A DNA stretch of 64,000 nucleotides from Vallicoccus soli (GCF_003594885.1 NZ_QZEZ01000001.1:930001-994000); one strand, 5' to 3'. Counted from the stretch's first letter, positions 1 to 8,369 are shown. Notes: generated by a model from the letters alone, not told the origin. Made by a program: numbers and translations.

Positions 1-575
1 ATGCCCGCGACGCGCTCGCGCAGCGATGCGGTGGCGCGCACCGCGGCGGCCGCGGGGTTGTTGAGCTCGTGCGTCAGCCCCGCGGAGAGCTGGCCCAGGG
101 CGAGCAGCCGCTCGCGCTGGCTGACGCGCTCCTCGGTGTTGCGGCTGCCGATGACCAGGCCCTCGAGCAGGTGCATCCCCATGGGGAACCAGGCGCGCAC
201 GAGCCCGGCGAAGTCCGCGGCGTCGAGCACGAGCAGGCGCCCGTCGGCGGTGAGCCGGCCGCTGTTCATGTAGACCTGCGGGAGCCGCTCGCCCACCCAC
301 GCCGCGGTGGCGCCGCAGTACGCGCCGCGCTGGGAGGAGCGGGTGATCTCGACCTCGCCGCTGCCGACCCGCCGGGTGAGCAGCAGCTCGCCCTCGAGCA
401 GCACGTAGAAGCAGGTCGCGGGCTCGCCCTCGGTGTAGAGGGCGGTGCCGGCCGCGTGCTCCTCGACGCGGGCGATGCCCTGCACCGCCGCCAGCTTGGC
501 CTCGCCCAGCTGCTCGAAGAGGAAGAGCCCGCGCAGCTCCTCGGTGCTGATGCGCTCCACGACGCCCTCCGTCAC
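1..575 (-). CDS. Cyclic-nucleotide-binding-domain sensor histidine kinase (3' end cut by window)
   Basis: The frame is read on the minus strand from a GTG at 575 that overlaps the TGA of the upstream flavoprotein gene (GTGA). It stays open to the window edge, so about 191 N-terminal residues are visible and the ATP-binding domain is missing. Residues about 15-130 look like a CRP/cNMP-type beta-roll (motif LYTEGEPATCFYVLLEGEL). Residues 159-175 are a classical dimerisation/phosphoacceptor box, LGQLSAGLTHELNNP, with His169 as the likely phosphorylation site. No membrane segment is seen, so a soluble kinase is expected. Its last place in an operon with a receiver-flavoprotein fusion suggests it may signal to or from that receiver; this pairing is inferred. 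Confidence 0.8.
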   Translation of the reverse strand, partial: MTEGVVERISTEELRGLFLFEQLGEAKLAAVQGIARVEEHAAGTALYTEGEPATCFYVLLEGELLLTRRVGSGEVEITRSSQRGAYCGATAAWVGERLPQVYMNSGRLTADGRLLVLDAADFAGLVRAWFPMGMHLLEGLVIGSRNTEERVSQRERLLALGQLSAGLTHELNNPAAAAVRATASLRERVAG

Positions 576-2263
576 AGCCGTTCCAGGTAGCGGTGCACGA
601 GCGTGACCGCCATCGCGCCCTCGCCGACGGCGGAGGCGACGCGCTTGACCGAGTCCGAGCGCACGTCGCCGGCGACGAAGACGCCGGGCAGGCTCGTCTC
701 GAGGTGGTACGGGTCGCGCTCCATCGACCAGCCGGCCGGCCGCTGCCCGTCGACGAGCAGGTCCGCGCCGGTGAGCACGAACCCGCGGGGGTCGCGGGCG
801 ACCGCGCCGTCGAGCCAGTCGGTGCGCGGGGCGGCGCCGATGAAGACGAAGACGAGGCCGCAGGGGACCTCCTCGGTGGTCCCGGTGGCGGTGTCGAGCA
901 GCATGACCCGCTCGAGCCGGTCCTCGCCCTGCACCCCGCAGACCACCGTGCCGGTGCGCACCGCGATGTTGTCGATCGCGCGCACCTGCTCGATGAGGTA
1001 GTGCGACATCGACGCCTCCAGGCCCGCGCCGCGCACCGCGATGGTGACGCTCTTGGCCTCGCGGGACAGGAACACCGCGGCCTGCCCGGCGCTGTTGGCG
1101 CCGCCCACGACGATGACGTCCTGCCCGCGGCAGGCCGGCGCCTCGACCGCGGCCGAGCCGTAGAAGAGCCCGGCCCCGCAGACGGCGTCCTCGCCGGGCA
1201 CGCCGAGGCGGCGGTAGGAGACCCCGGTCGCGAGGATCACCGCGTGCGCCGCGACGGCGCTGCCGTCGTCGAGGCGCACGAGCCGGGCCGGGCCGCGGGC
1301 CTCGAGGCCGACCGCCTCGCGGGTGGTGAGGACCTCGGCGCCGAACTTCGCGGCCTGGCGGCGGGCGCGGTCGGTGAGCTGCGCGCCGCTGACGCCGTCG
1401 GGGAACCCGAGGTAGTTCTCGATGCGCGAGCTCTGCCCGGCCTGCCCGCCGGTGGCCTCGCGCTCGACGAGGACGGTGCGCAGGCCCTCGCTCGCGCCGT
1501 ACACCGCCGCGCCGAGCCCGGCCGGGCCGCCGCCGACGATGACGAGGTCGTAGAAGTCCTCGGCCGGCGCGGTCGACAGCCCGACCGCCGCGGCGACGTC
1601 GCCCGGCGCCGGGCGCGCCAGCGCCCGCCCGTCGGGGGTGACGACCACGGGCACGTCGTCCGGGCCCAGCCCGGCGGCCGCGAGCAGCCGGCCGCCCTCG
1701 GGCTCGTCGGCCGCGTACCAGCGGTAGGGCACCTGGTTGCGGGCCAGGAAGTCGCGCAGCGCGTGCGAGGGGCCGCTGAGCCGGTGCCCGACGAGCTTGG
1801 TCTCGGTGACCTCGTGGTCACCGCTCGCCGCGTACGCCTCGAGCAGCGCGTCGACGACCGGGTAGAGCTTCTCCTCCGGCGGGTCCCACGGCTTGAGCAG
1901 GTAGTGGTCGACGTCGACGACGTTGATCGCGCGGATCGCGGCGTCGGTGTCGGCGTACGCGGTGAGCAGCGCGCGGCGGGCCCGCGGGAACAGGTCCATC
2001 GCCCGCTCGAGGAACTCCACGCCGGACAGGCCCGGCATGCGGTGGTCGGCGAGGATCGCCGCCACGCGCCCGCCGCGCAGCTTGAGCTCCTGCAGCGCCT
2101 CGAGCGCCTGCTCGCCGGACTCGGCGCGCACGACCCGGTGGCTGTCGCCGTACCGGCGGCGCAGGTCGCGGGCGACGGCCCGCGAGACGCCCGGGTCGTC
2201 GTCGACGGTCAGCAGCACGGGGCGCTCGGCGCGCCCCTCGGGGGTCGTACGGGCGTCGCTCAC
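572..2263 (-). CDS. Fused response regulator / thioredoxin-reductase-like FAD oxidoreductase
   Basis: A 563-residue protein starting at a GTG that overlaps the antiporter stop (GTGA). Residues about 15-135 are a receiver domain: acidic pocket TVDDDP, phosphoacceptor Asp73 in LADHRMPG, and a late Lys in YLLKPW. Residues about 240-560 are a two-dinucleotide-fold flavoprotein with an FAD motif near 245 (VIVGGGPAGLGAA), an NAD(P)H motif (VIVVGGANSAGQAA) and a C-terminal FAD box (GVFVAGDVRSDSVKR). Where thioredoxin reductases carry redox CxxC, this one has VCGAGLFYG with a single Cys, so it probably cannot reduce thioredoxin in the normal way. Databases name this architecture fused response regulator/thioredoxin-disulfide reductase. 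The region between the two parts may be a small thioredoxin/glutaredoxin-like linker. Function is not established. Confidence 0.85.
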   Translation of the reverse strand: MSDARTTPEGRAERPVLLTVDDDPGVSRAVARDLRRRYGDSHRVVRAESGEQALEALQELKLRGGRVAAILADHRMPGLSGVEFLERAMDLFPRARRALLTAYADTDAAIRAINVVDVDHYLLKPWDPPEEKLYPVVDALLEAYAASGDHEVTETKLVGHRLSGPSHALRDFLARNQVPYRWYAADEPEGGRLLAAAGLGPDDVPVVVTPDGRALARPAPGDVAAAVGLSTAPAEDFYDLVIVGGGPAGLGAAVYGASEGLRTVLVEREATGGQAGQSSRIENYLGFPDGVSGAQLTDRARRQAAKFGAEVLTTREAVGLEARGPARLVRLDDGSAVAAHAVILATGVSYRRLGVPGEDAVCGAGLFYGSAAVEAPACRGQDVIVVGGANSAGQAAVFLSREAKSVTIAVRGAGLEASMSHYLIEQVRAIDNIAVRTGTVVCGVQGEDRLERVMLLDTATGTTEEVPCGLVFVFIGAAPRTDWLDGAVARDPRGFVLTGADLLVDGQRPAGWSMERDPYHLETSLPGVFVAGDVRSDSVKRVASAVGEGAMAVTLVHRYLERL

Positions 2264-4410
2264 GCGCGCTCCTCCGTGCGCTCGCCGGCGCGGTCGGTGC
2301 GGTCGGTGCGGTCGGTGCGGTCGGTGCGGTCGTCGGTCACGTCCAGCGCCGCGTCCCAGGGCGAGCGGGCCGGCGCGGGGATCGTCGTGCCGTCGTAGAA
2401 GCAGTGGGCCCAGGTCTCGCCCGGCTCGACCGAGGCCATGAGCGGGTGCTCGTGCTCGCCGGCGTGGGCGCGGGCGTGCCGGCCGGGGGAGGAGTCGCAG
2501 CAGCCGACGTGCCCGCAGGACAAGCACAGCCGCAGGTGCACCCAGGTGTCGCCGTCGCGCAGGCACTCCTCGCAGCCCATGGCCGAGGGCAGCACGGGCA
2601 CCGACAGCGCGGCGTGCGGGCAGGCGTCGGACGGCACGGCGTAGTGGACCAGCCGGGTCGTGTCGACCCGGGTGGCGCCGGCGGGCGGCACGGTCGTCGG
2701 GACGCCGGGGAGCTCGGCGAGCACGCTCTTGGCGAGCATGCCGTGGCTGGAGCGGTCCGGGTCGACGACCTTGTCCACGCCGGCGGCGGCGAGGTCGTCG
2801 AGCGTCGCCGGGTCGGCCCCGGCCTCGGTCGGGCGCACGACGATGCGGGCCGCGCTGGTGCCGCGCACCACGGCGGCGATCCGCGCAGCCTCCTCGGGGC
2901 GGTCCTCGGGGATGACGACGACCGACGCCCCCTGGACGCCGGCCGCGTGCAGGACCGGCAGCTTGGTCGCGTCGCCGCGGACCACCTCGTGCCCGTCGGC
3001 CTCGGCCTCGGCCGCCCCGTCCGGGTTGAGGGTGGTCACGACGACCGGGACGCCGCGCCCGCGCAGGTCCAGGGCCAGGGCCCGGGCCGCCGCGCCCCAA
3101 CCCGAGACGACCACGTGGCCCGTACGGCCCTCCGGACCGCCCCCGGCGCCCTGCTGCGGCACGGCCGGCAGCACCGCGCGGCGCCGGCCCAGGCGCGCGT
3201 CGGCGAGCCGCCCGGCCGCCGAGAGCAGCGGGGTGAGGACCATGAGCAGCACCGTCGTGGCGACGAGGGCCTGCGAGCCGTCCTCGGTGAGGCCGAACGG
3301 CGAGAGCCCGTGCTCGGCGCCGACGGTGTCGAGCACGAAGGAGAACTCCCCGACCTGGGCGAGGAGCAGCGCGGTGCCGAGGGCGGTGCCGACCGGCTTG
3401 CGCAGGGCCAGCCCGGCGACCGCGGTGGCGGTCACCTTGACCGCGACGACGAGCAGCACCAGGCCGGCGAGCAGCGGGAGGTTCTCGACGACGTACCCGA
3501 GGTCGAGCAGCATCCCGACCGAGACGAAGAAGACCGCGCTGAAGAGGATCTGCAGCGGCATGATCTCGCCGAAGACGTGGGAGGCGTGCCGGCTCTCGCT
3601 GACCACCAGGCCGGCGAGGAACGCGCCGAGCGCGACCGAGACGCCCGCCAGGGCGGTGAGGTACGCGGTGCCGAGGCAGATCGCGACCACCGCGAGCAGG
3701 AACACCTCGGGGGAGCAGAGCCGGGCGACGCGCTCGAGCAGCGGCGGCATGACCCGGCGGGCCAGGACGAGCACGACCGCGATGACCGCCGCCGCGGTGC
3801 CCAGGGCGGTGAGCAGACCGAGCGGCCCGGCGCCGCCGCCCTCGCCGCCGTCGTCGCCGAGCAGCGGCACGACGAGCACCATGAGGATGACCGCGAGGTC
3901 CTGGAAGATGAGGATCGCCAGCGAGAGGCGCCCGCGGACCGTGCCGCTCTCCCCGGAGTCGCCGAGCACCTTGAGGACGATCGCCGTCGAGCTCAGCGCC
4001 ACGAGGAAGCCGGTGAACAGCCCGTCGCGCCAGTCCACGCCGCCGAGGGCCAGGACGCCGGTCGTCGCGCCCGCGGTGAGGGCGACCTGCAGCCCGCCGC
4101 CGAGCAGGATGTAGCGCTTGATCTGCAGCAGCCGCTGGAGCGAGAACTCGATGCCGATGGTGAAGAGCAGGAGGATGACGCCCACCTCGGCCGCCGACTC
4201 CACCGCCTCCTGGCGTTCGACGAGCCCCAGCTGCGCGGGCCCGATGACGACGCCCGCGAGCAGGAACCCGACGATCGGCACGACGCGCATGCGCACCGAG
4301 AGGTAGCCGATCACGGCGGCCGCGAGCACCAGCGCGGCGGTGGGCGCGAGGAACGGCGGCGGGCCGGACGCCTCCGTCGCGAGCAGCAGGGCCGTGGGGT
4401 CTGCGGGCAC
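2260..4410 (-). CDS. CPA2-family cation:proton antiporter with TrkA-N-like domain and C-terminal UBP zinc finger
   Basis: 716 residues from a GTG at 4410, preceded by GGAGG about 11 nt upstream. Residues about 20-400 carry some dozen hydrophobic helices typical of the KefB/CPA2 exchangers (motifs VGFLLAGVVIGP, LLFTIGIEFSL, LIFQDLAVILM, GAFLAGLVVSES). Residues about 420-560 are a Rossmann-like RCK/TrkA-N domain (HVVVSGWGAAARALALDL). Residues about 610-680 are a UBP-type zinc finger rich in Cys/His (CEECLRDGDTWVHLRLCLSC, then GHVGCCDSSPGRHARAH). The finger closely resembles the separate protein encoded divergently at 4568-4831. The extreme C-terminus is a low-complexity RTD repeat encoded by a 9-bp minisatellite. 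First gene of a three-gene overlapping operon. Likely a plasma-membrane K+ or Na+/H+ antiporter regulated by ligand or metal; the ion is unknown. Confidence 0.88.
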   Translation of the reverse strand: MPADPTALLLATEASGPPPFLAPTAALVLAAAVIGYLSVRMRVVPIVGFLLAGVVIGPAQLGLVERQEAVESAAEVGVILLLFTIGIEFSLQRLLQIKRYILLGGGLQVALTAGATTGVLALGGVDWRDGLFTGFLVALSSTAIVLKVLGDSGESGTVRGRLSLAILIFQDLAVILMVLVVPLLGDDGGEGGGAGPLGLLTALGTAAAVIAVVLVLARRVMPPLLERVARLCSPEVFLLAVVAICLGTAYLTALAGVSVALGAFLAGLVVSESRHASHVFGEIMPLQILFSAVFFVSVGMLLDLGYVVENLPLLAGLVLLVVAVKVTATAVAGLALRKPVGTALGTALLLAQVGEFSFVLDTVGAEHGLSPFGLTEDGSQALVATTVLLMVLTPLLSAAGRLADARLGRRRAVLPAVPQQGAGGGPEGRTGHVVVSGWGAAARALALDLRGRGVPVVVTTLNPDGAAEAEADGHEVVRGDATKLPVLHAAGVQGASVVVIPEDRPEEAARIAAVVRGTSAARIVVRPTEAGADPATLDDLAAAGVDKVVDPDRSSHGMLAKSVLAELPGVPTTVPPAGATRVDTTRLVHYAVPSDACPHAALSVPVLPSAMGCEECLRDGDTWVHLRLCLSCGHVGCCDSSPGRHARAHAGEHEHPLMASVEPGETWAHCFYDGTTIPAPARSPWDAALDVTDDRTDRTDRTDRTDRAGERTEERA
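2292..2327. repeat. Four perfect copies of 9-bp minisatellite GGTCGGTGC
   Basis: Plus-strand unit GGTCGGTGC repeated four times without error, followed by degenerate units. It lies inside the last codons of the antiporter gene and encodes repeated Arg-Thr-Asp on the minus strand. The same four-unit array occurs at 51649-51684. Confidence 0.95.
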
Positions 4411-4567
4411 CTGGCGTCCACCTCCGGGCTCGGGCGGCGGGCGCAGCGGCGCCCCTGGAGGGCCGCGCCGCTGCGGCTCGGCAAGAACCTACGTCGCGAC
4501 GGCCCCCGCGGGACAGCCGCCGGCGGCATGCTGTGGGCGAACAGCCCGGTGACCGGAGGGACGGACC

Positions 4568-4831
4568 ATGGCGAACTGCGCGCACCTGGACACGTCGGGC
4601 GCCGACCCGGCGCCGAGCGCCGAGGGCTGCGAGGACTGCCTGCGCGCCGGCGGCACGTGGGTGCACCTGCGGCTGTGCCTCGAGTGCGGGCACGTCGGCT
4701 GCTGCGACTCCTCCCCGGCCCGCCACGCCACCGGCCACTTCCACGCGGCCGGGCACCCGGTCGTGCGCTCGTTCGAGCCGGGAGAGACCTGGCGGTGGTG
4801 CTACGCGGACGAGGTCGGCGCGCGCGCCTGA
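4568..4831 (+). CDS. Stand-alone UBP-type zinc finger protein
   Basis: 87 residues from ATG with GGAGGGA 8-10 nt upstream. Nearly the whole protein is one UBP-type zinc finger (ZnF_UBP, PF02148 family): CEDCLRAGGTWVHLRLCLEC, GHVGCCDSSPARHATGH, GHPVVRSFEPGETWRWCY. Cys and His spacing matches the finger fused to the neighbouring antiporter, so the two are paralogous. In eukaryotes this fold binds the free C-terminal diglycine of ubiquitin; bacterial versions have no known ligand and are probably metal-binding regulatory modules. It is transcribed divergently from the antiporter operon across a 157-nt gap, which suggests a shared function. Confidence 0.9.
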   Translation: MANCAHLDTSGADPAPSAEGCEDCLRAGGTWVHLRLCLECGHVGCCDSSPARHATGHFHAAGHPVVRSFEPGETWRWCYADEVGARA

Positions 4832-4844
4832 CGGTCCCGGGGGG

Positions 4845-4899
4845 ACCGCAGAAGGTGCCCCTGTGGCGGCTAGATCGCGAGAAGGGCGCCTTCTGCGGT
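4845..4899. repeat. Dispersed intergenic hairpin element, copy A (possible bidirectional terminator)
   Basis: A 16-nt arm at 4845-4860 (ACCGCAGAAGGTGCCC) pairs with 4884-4899 (GGGCGCCTTCTGCGGT) with one G-T wobble. The 23-nt centre contains GGCGGCTAGATCGC. It sits in the gap between two convergent genes (UBP finger and DUF2071). Arms and centre are shared with the element at 45071-45123. Confidence 0.85.
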
Positions 4900-4918
4900 T
4901 CCCGCGGAACTGGCGGCC

Positions 4919-5653
4919 TCAGCCCAGCAGCGGCGGCCCGAAGACCGTGCGCACCCCGTCGCTGAAGAGCACCGAGTCCGGCGGGCGCGAGACGACGCCC
5001 GGCAGCCCGGCGGCGGCGACGAGGCCGTCGTCGAGGTCGAGCAGCTCGGCGCGGCGCAGGTCCCAGGTGGCGTGCTCGTTGGGGACGTACGTCGTGCGCC
5101 CCAGCCACCGGCTGTGCAGGCCCCAGCGGGCGGTGAGGAAGCGCTCGAGCGGGGTGGGCTCGGCGACCGGCGCCCCGACCCGCACGCGCACCCGGTTGCG
5201 GGCCGTGCGGTCCGGCGGCCAGCGGCGCCGGGTCGCGTACGAGACCTCGTCGCCGTCGCGCCGGAAGGCCATGGCGGCGCTGCAGTAGGGCAGGCCGTAC
5301 GCGGCCCGCGCGCCGAGCACGACGGCGAGCCGGTCCGCGTCGAGCGAGCGGAAGACCACGCCGCGCCGGCCCTGCGCGTCGACGGAGTAGAGCCGCACGT
5401 TGGTCTCGAGGAACGTGCCGAGCCACGGCACCGCCGGGCCGCGCAGCAGGCCGGCGTCGACCATGCGGAACGGCACGAGGCCCACGTACGTGGCGCCGTC
5501 GTGCTCGTCGGGCCGCACGCCCGGCGGCATGAGGGGGCGGACCCGGGCGGGCTCGACGGCCCAGTGGACGAACGCGAGGTCGCGCCACCACTGCCCCATG
5601 ACGACCCGGCGGACCGGGCGGGGGGTGAGGGCGGAGACGGCCTCGGGGAGCAC
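4919..5653 (-). CDS. DUF2071 (YqjF-like) family protein
   Basis: 244 residues. The family pattern begins RPVRRVVMGQWWRDLAFVHW and continues with VRPLMPPGVRPDEHDGATYV, GLVPFRM and TYVPNEHATWDLRRAELLDL. The GTG at 5653 keeps the conserved N-terminus; the next ATG (5599) would remove it. There is no clear ribosome site, and the gene begins 8 nt after the quinone oxidoreductase stop, so translational coupling is likely. DUF2071 proteins are soluble and belong to the acetoacetate-decarboxylase-like fold, but no catalytic Lys assignment can be made here and the function is unknown. Third gene of a leftward run after the amino-acid-oxidase-like and quinone-oxidoreductase genes. Confidence 0.85.
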   Translation of the reverse strand: MLPEAVSALTPRPVRRVVMGQWWRDLAFVHWAVEPARVRPLMPPGVRPDEHDGATYVGLVPFRMVDAGLLRGPAVPWLGTFLETNVRLYSVDAQGRRGVVFRSLDADRLAVVLGARAAYGLPYCSAAMAFRRDGDEVSYATRRRWPPDRTARNRVRVRVGAPVAEPTPLERFLTARWGLHSRWLGRTTYVPNEHATWDLRRAELLDLDDGLVAAAGLPGVVSRPPDSVLFSDGVRTVFGPPLLG

Positions 5654-5661
5654 GGCGGCGG

Positions 5662-6684
5662 TCAGGCCGGCTGCACGTCGACGAGGACCTTGCCCACCGC
5701 CCCCGCCTCGACGGCGTCGTGGGCCTCGGCCGTGCGCTCGAGCGGGAAGCGCAGCAGCGGCAGCCCGTGCTCCTCGCCGACCCGGAACGCCCCGGCCGTC
5801 ACGGCGGCGGACACGTCCTGCACCGCCCGCAGCTTCGCCGCCCGCGGCTCGGTGTAGACGAGGACGAACTGCCACCGGGCGTTCGGCCCCATGAGCAGGC
5901 GGACCGGCAGGGCCGCCTCGTCGCCGCCGTCGTTCGCGTAGACCGCGACGACCCCGTGCGGGGCCAGCACGGCCGCGTCGAGCGCGGCGTTCTGCGCCGG
6001 CGCCACCTCGACGACGACGTCGACGCCCTCCGGGAACGCCGCGCGCACGGCCGCGGCGGCGTCCTCGCGCCGGTAGTCGATGACGTGCTGCGCCCCGGCG
6101 CGGCGCGCCAGCTCCGCCTTCTCCGGGCTGCTCACCGTGGCGGCGACCTCGGCGCCCGCCCACCGCGCGAGCTGGACGGCGGCGTTGCCGACCGCGCCCG
6201 CCCCGCCCTGCACCAGCACGCGCCGCCCGGCGAGCGCGCCGGGGGCGAGGTGGTCGGGGCCCGCCTCGTGGACGGTCAGGCAGCGGTGCGCGGTGAGCGC
6301 GGGGATGCCGAGGCTGGCGCCGAGCTCGGGGCCGGCGCCCTCGGGCAGCGGCACCGCCTGCTCGGCGGGCAGCGCGACGAGCTCCTGGGCGGTGCCGTCG
6401 GTGCGCTGCCACGCGGCCTCCCAGAGCCACACGCGCTCGCCGACCCGGGCGGGGTCGACGCCCTCGCCGACGGCGTCGACGGTGCCGGCCCCGTCCTGGT
6501 TGGGCACCGACTCGGCGGACGGCCCGGCGCCGGTGGCCCCGCTGCGGGACTTCCAGTCGGTCGGGTTGACCCCGCTCACCGCGACGCGGACCCGCACCTC
6601 GCCGGGTCCCGGGACGGGCTCGGGGCGCTCGGTCAGGCGCAGGACGTCGCTGCCGCCGGCGGTGCTGTAGGTGATGGCTCGCAC
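5662..6684 (-). CDS. Zinc-free NADPH:quinone oxidoreductase (MDR superfamily)
   Basis: 340 residues, starting at one of two adjacent GTG codons (6684 chosen; 6687 possible) to give VRAITYSTAGGSDVLRL, the usual start of this family. An N-terminal GroES-like fold (PGEVRVRVAVSGVNPTDWK) is followed by a nucleotide-binding fold around residue 165-180 (VLVQGGAGAVGNAAVQLARW). No Cys/His cluster for catalytic or structural zinc is present, consistent with the Qor subgroup. The C-terminus (AHDAVEAGAVGKVLVDV) is typical. Likely reduces quinones or enones with NADPH; substrate unknown. Lies between the DUF2071 gene and the amino-acid-oxidase-like gene on the same strand. Confidence 0.9.
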   Translation of the reverse strand: MRAITYSTAGGSDVLRLTERPEPVPGPGEVRVRVAVSGVNPTDWKSRSGATGAGPSAESVPNQDGAGTVDAVGEGVDPARVGERVWLWEAAWQRTDGTAQELVALPAEQAVPLPEGAGPELGASLGIPALTAHRCLTVHEAGPDHLAPGALAGRRVLVQGGAGAVGNAAVQLARWAGAEVAATVSSPEKAELARRAGAQHVIDYRREDAAAAVRAAFPEGVDVVVEVAPAQNAALDAAVLAPHGVVAVYANDGGDEAALPVRLLMGPNARWQFVLVYTEPRAAKLRAVQDVSAAVTAGAFRVGEEHGLPLLRFPLERTAEAHDAVEAGAVGKVLVDVQPA

Positions 6685-6732
6685 CACCCCTGCGTCCCCG
6701 CGCCGCGCGCGGATCATGCGGCGCGCCGGCGC

Positions 6733-7644
6733 TCAGGCGAGGAGGCGCTCGACCTCGCCCGCGCAGCCCCACGCCTGGCTCCAGCCGGCCGTCCCGTGCC
6801 CGTAGCAGTGCACGACCCGCCGCCCCTGCCGGTCCTCCGCCTCGACCCGCGGGGTGCCGCGGCCCGGGCGCAGCAGCACCCGGTGCGCGACGGGCCGCTG
6901 CCCGGCCAGGCGCGGCACCACGGCGCGGGCCCGGGCGAGCAGCGCGTCCGCGGCGTCGGGGTCGGGCGCGGTGTCGTACGACCCCTCCTCGAGCGCGGAG
7001 CCGACGGCGGTGAAGGGACCGTACGGGGCGACGACGACGGGCCGGCGCGCCTCGGACCGGTCGAGCGCCCACGCGTCCAGGCCGCCGCGGTCGAGCAGGA
7101 CGAGCTGCTCGCGGACCGGGACGACGCCGGGGTCGCCGCCGAGGGCCCGGGAGGCGAGCCCGGCCGCGACGACGACCGCGCCGGCCTGCGCCGGGACCGC
7201 GGGCAGCGAGGCGCGGGTGAGGGTGCCGCCGAGGTGCTCGAGCCGCCCGCGCAGCCACGGCAGGTGCACCGCGGGGTCGCCGACCGGGGCGTCCCACGAC
7301 CAGCCGTCGGCGTAGCCGCCGGGGCGCTCGGCGGGCGGGACGCGCCGCGGTGACGGGGCGCACGGCGGCGCGGCGCCCACGGTGCGGCGCAGCTCGCGCC
7401 CGGGGAGCGCCCGTACGCCCGCCCCTTCCTCGAGCCCGGCCAGCCACGCGCGGGTCTCGTCGGCCCAGCGCTGCTCGCGGTCGCCGGCGTGCGGCAGCGG
7501 CGGGTGCCACAGCAGCGGCCCGTGCGCGGACGAGGTCTCCAGCGGCAGGTCGCGGGCGAGCACGTGGACGTCGTGCGACGCCTCGGCGAGGCGGACCGCG
7601 ACGGTCAGCCCGACCACGCCCGCCCCGATGACGATCACCCGCAC
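6733..7644 (-). CDS. D-amino-acid-oxidase-like FAD-dependent oxidoreductase
   Basis: 303 residues from GTG at 7644 with AGGAGG just upstream. The N-terminus is an FAD-binding motif (VIVIGAGVVGLTVAVRLAEA), followed by HVLARDLPLETSSAHGPLLW, the layout of the D-amino acid oxidase/D-aspartate oxidase group. The C-terminal FAD box is CYGHGTAGWSQAWGCA. VPVREQLVLLD and RPVVVAPYGPF match middle regions of the family. A cytosolic flavoenzyme that oxidises a D-amino acid or similar amine to the imine with H2O2 release is expected; substrate is not readable. Begins the leftward run with qor-like and DUF2071 genes, 48 nt before the former. Confidence 0.85.
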   Translation of the reverse strand: MRVIVIGAGVVGLTVAVRLAEASHDVHVLARDLPLETSSAHGPLLWHPPLPHAGDREQRWADETRAWLAGLEEGAGVRALPGRELRRTVGAAPPCAPSPRRVPPAERPGGYADGWSWDAPVGDPAVHLPWLRGRLEHLGGTLTRASLPAVPAQAGAVVVAAGLASRALGGDPGVVPVREQLVLLDRGGLDAWALDRSEARRPVVVAPYGPFTAVGSALEEGSYDTAPDPDAADALLARARAVVPRLAGQRPVAHRVLLRPGRGTPRVEAEDRQGRRVVHCYGHGTAGWSQAWGCAGEVERLLA

Positions 7645-7680
7645 GTGAGCCTCCTGCGTCGGACGGCCGGTCTGGGCCGG

Positions 7681-8355
7681 TCAGAAGAGCCGCGACTCCG
7701 CGTCGTCGACCCCGCGCATCGTGTCGTAGTCCAGCGTCACGCACCGGATCCCGCGGTCCCCGGCGAGGACGCGCGCCTGCGGCTTGATCTCCTGCGCGGC
7801 GAAGACGCCGGTCACCGGGGCGAGCAGCGGGTCGCGGTTGAGCAGCTCGAGGTAGCGGGTGAGCTGCTCGACGCCGTCGATCTCGCCGCGCCGCTTGATC
7901 TCGACGGCGACGGTGGAGCCGGTGTCGTCGCGGGCGAGGATGTCGACCGGTCCGATGGCGGTGGGGAACTCGCGGCGCACGAGCCGCCAGCCGTCGCCGA
8001 GCCGCTCGATCTGGTCGGCCAGCAGCTCCTGCAGGTGGGCCTCCACCCCGTCCTTGGTGAGGCCCGGGTCGACGCCGAGCTCGTGCGAGGAGTCGTGCAG
8101 GACCTCCTCGACGCGGACGAGGAGCTGCTCGCCCGCCTTGTTCGTGACCGTCCAGGTGCCCCGGCCGTCCTCGTCGACCTCGGTGCGCAGGGTGCAGGGC
8201 GGGCTCATCCAGTTCAGCGGCTTGTACGCGCGGTCGTCGGCGTGCACCGACACCGACCCGTCGGCCTTGACGAGGACGAGGCGGGTGGCGCTCGGCAGGT
8301 GGGCGGTCAGGCGGCCGACGTAGTCGACGCTGCAGCGGGCGATGACGAGGCGCAC
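7681..8355 (-). CDS. nucS: Endonuclease NucS (non-canonical mismatch repair)
   Basis: 224 residues beginning [21 protein letters not shown], the normal start of actinobacterial NucS, from GTG at 8355. Upstream in-frame codons would add a non-conserved extension. The C-terminal half holds the RecB-like nuclease core: [30 protein letters not shown] and [18 protein letters not shown], with acidic and Lys residues for metal catalysis. In Actinobacteria lacking MutS/MutL, NucS cuts both strands at mismatches and lowers the mutation rate, working with the sliding clamp. A TAGCCT hexamer lies eight nt before the start codon, so a leaderless mRNA is likely. Confidence 0.95.
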   Translation of the reverse strand: MRLVIARCSVDYVGRLTAHLPSATRLVLVKADGSVSVHADDRAYKPLNWMSPPCTLRTEVDEDGRGTWTVTNKAGEQLLVRVEEVLHDSSHELGVDPGLTKDGVEAHLQELLADQIERLGDGWRLVRREFPTAIGPVDILARDDTGSTVAVEIKRRGEIDGVEQLTRYLELLNRDPLLAPVTGVFAAQEIKPQARVLAGDRGIRCVTLDYDTMRGVDDAESRLF

Positions 8356-8363
8356 GGGCGGTG

Positions 8364-8369
8364 AGGCTA
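8364..8369 (-). promoter_or_regulatory. Putative -10 box TAGCCT of leaderless nucS
   Basis: On the minus strand TAGCCT ends eight nt before the nucS GTG. No good -35 is visible. It fits the pattern TAnnnT-N6-8-start seen at several genes in this window. Confidence 0.45.

Noticed and set aside
572-4756. Very long Arg/Ala/Pro-rich minus-strand frame of 1394 codons
   Set aside because: Its C-terminal 563 codons are the real receiver-flavoprotein gene; the part upstream is an out-of-frame shadow of the antiporter, typical of GC-rich DNA.
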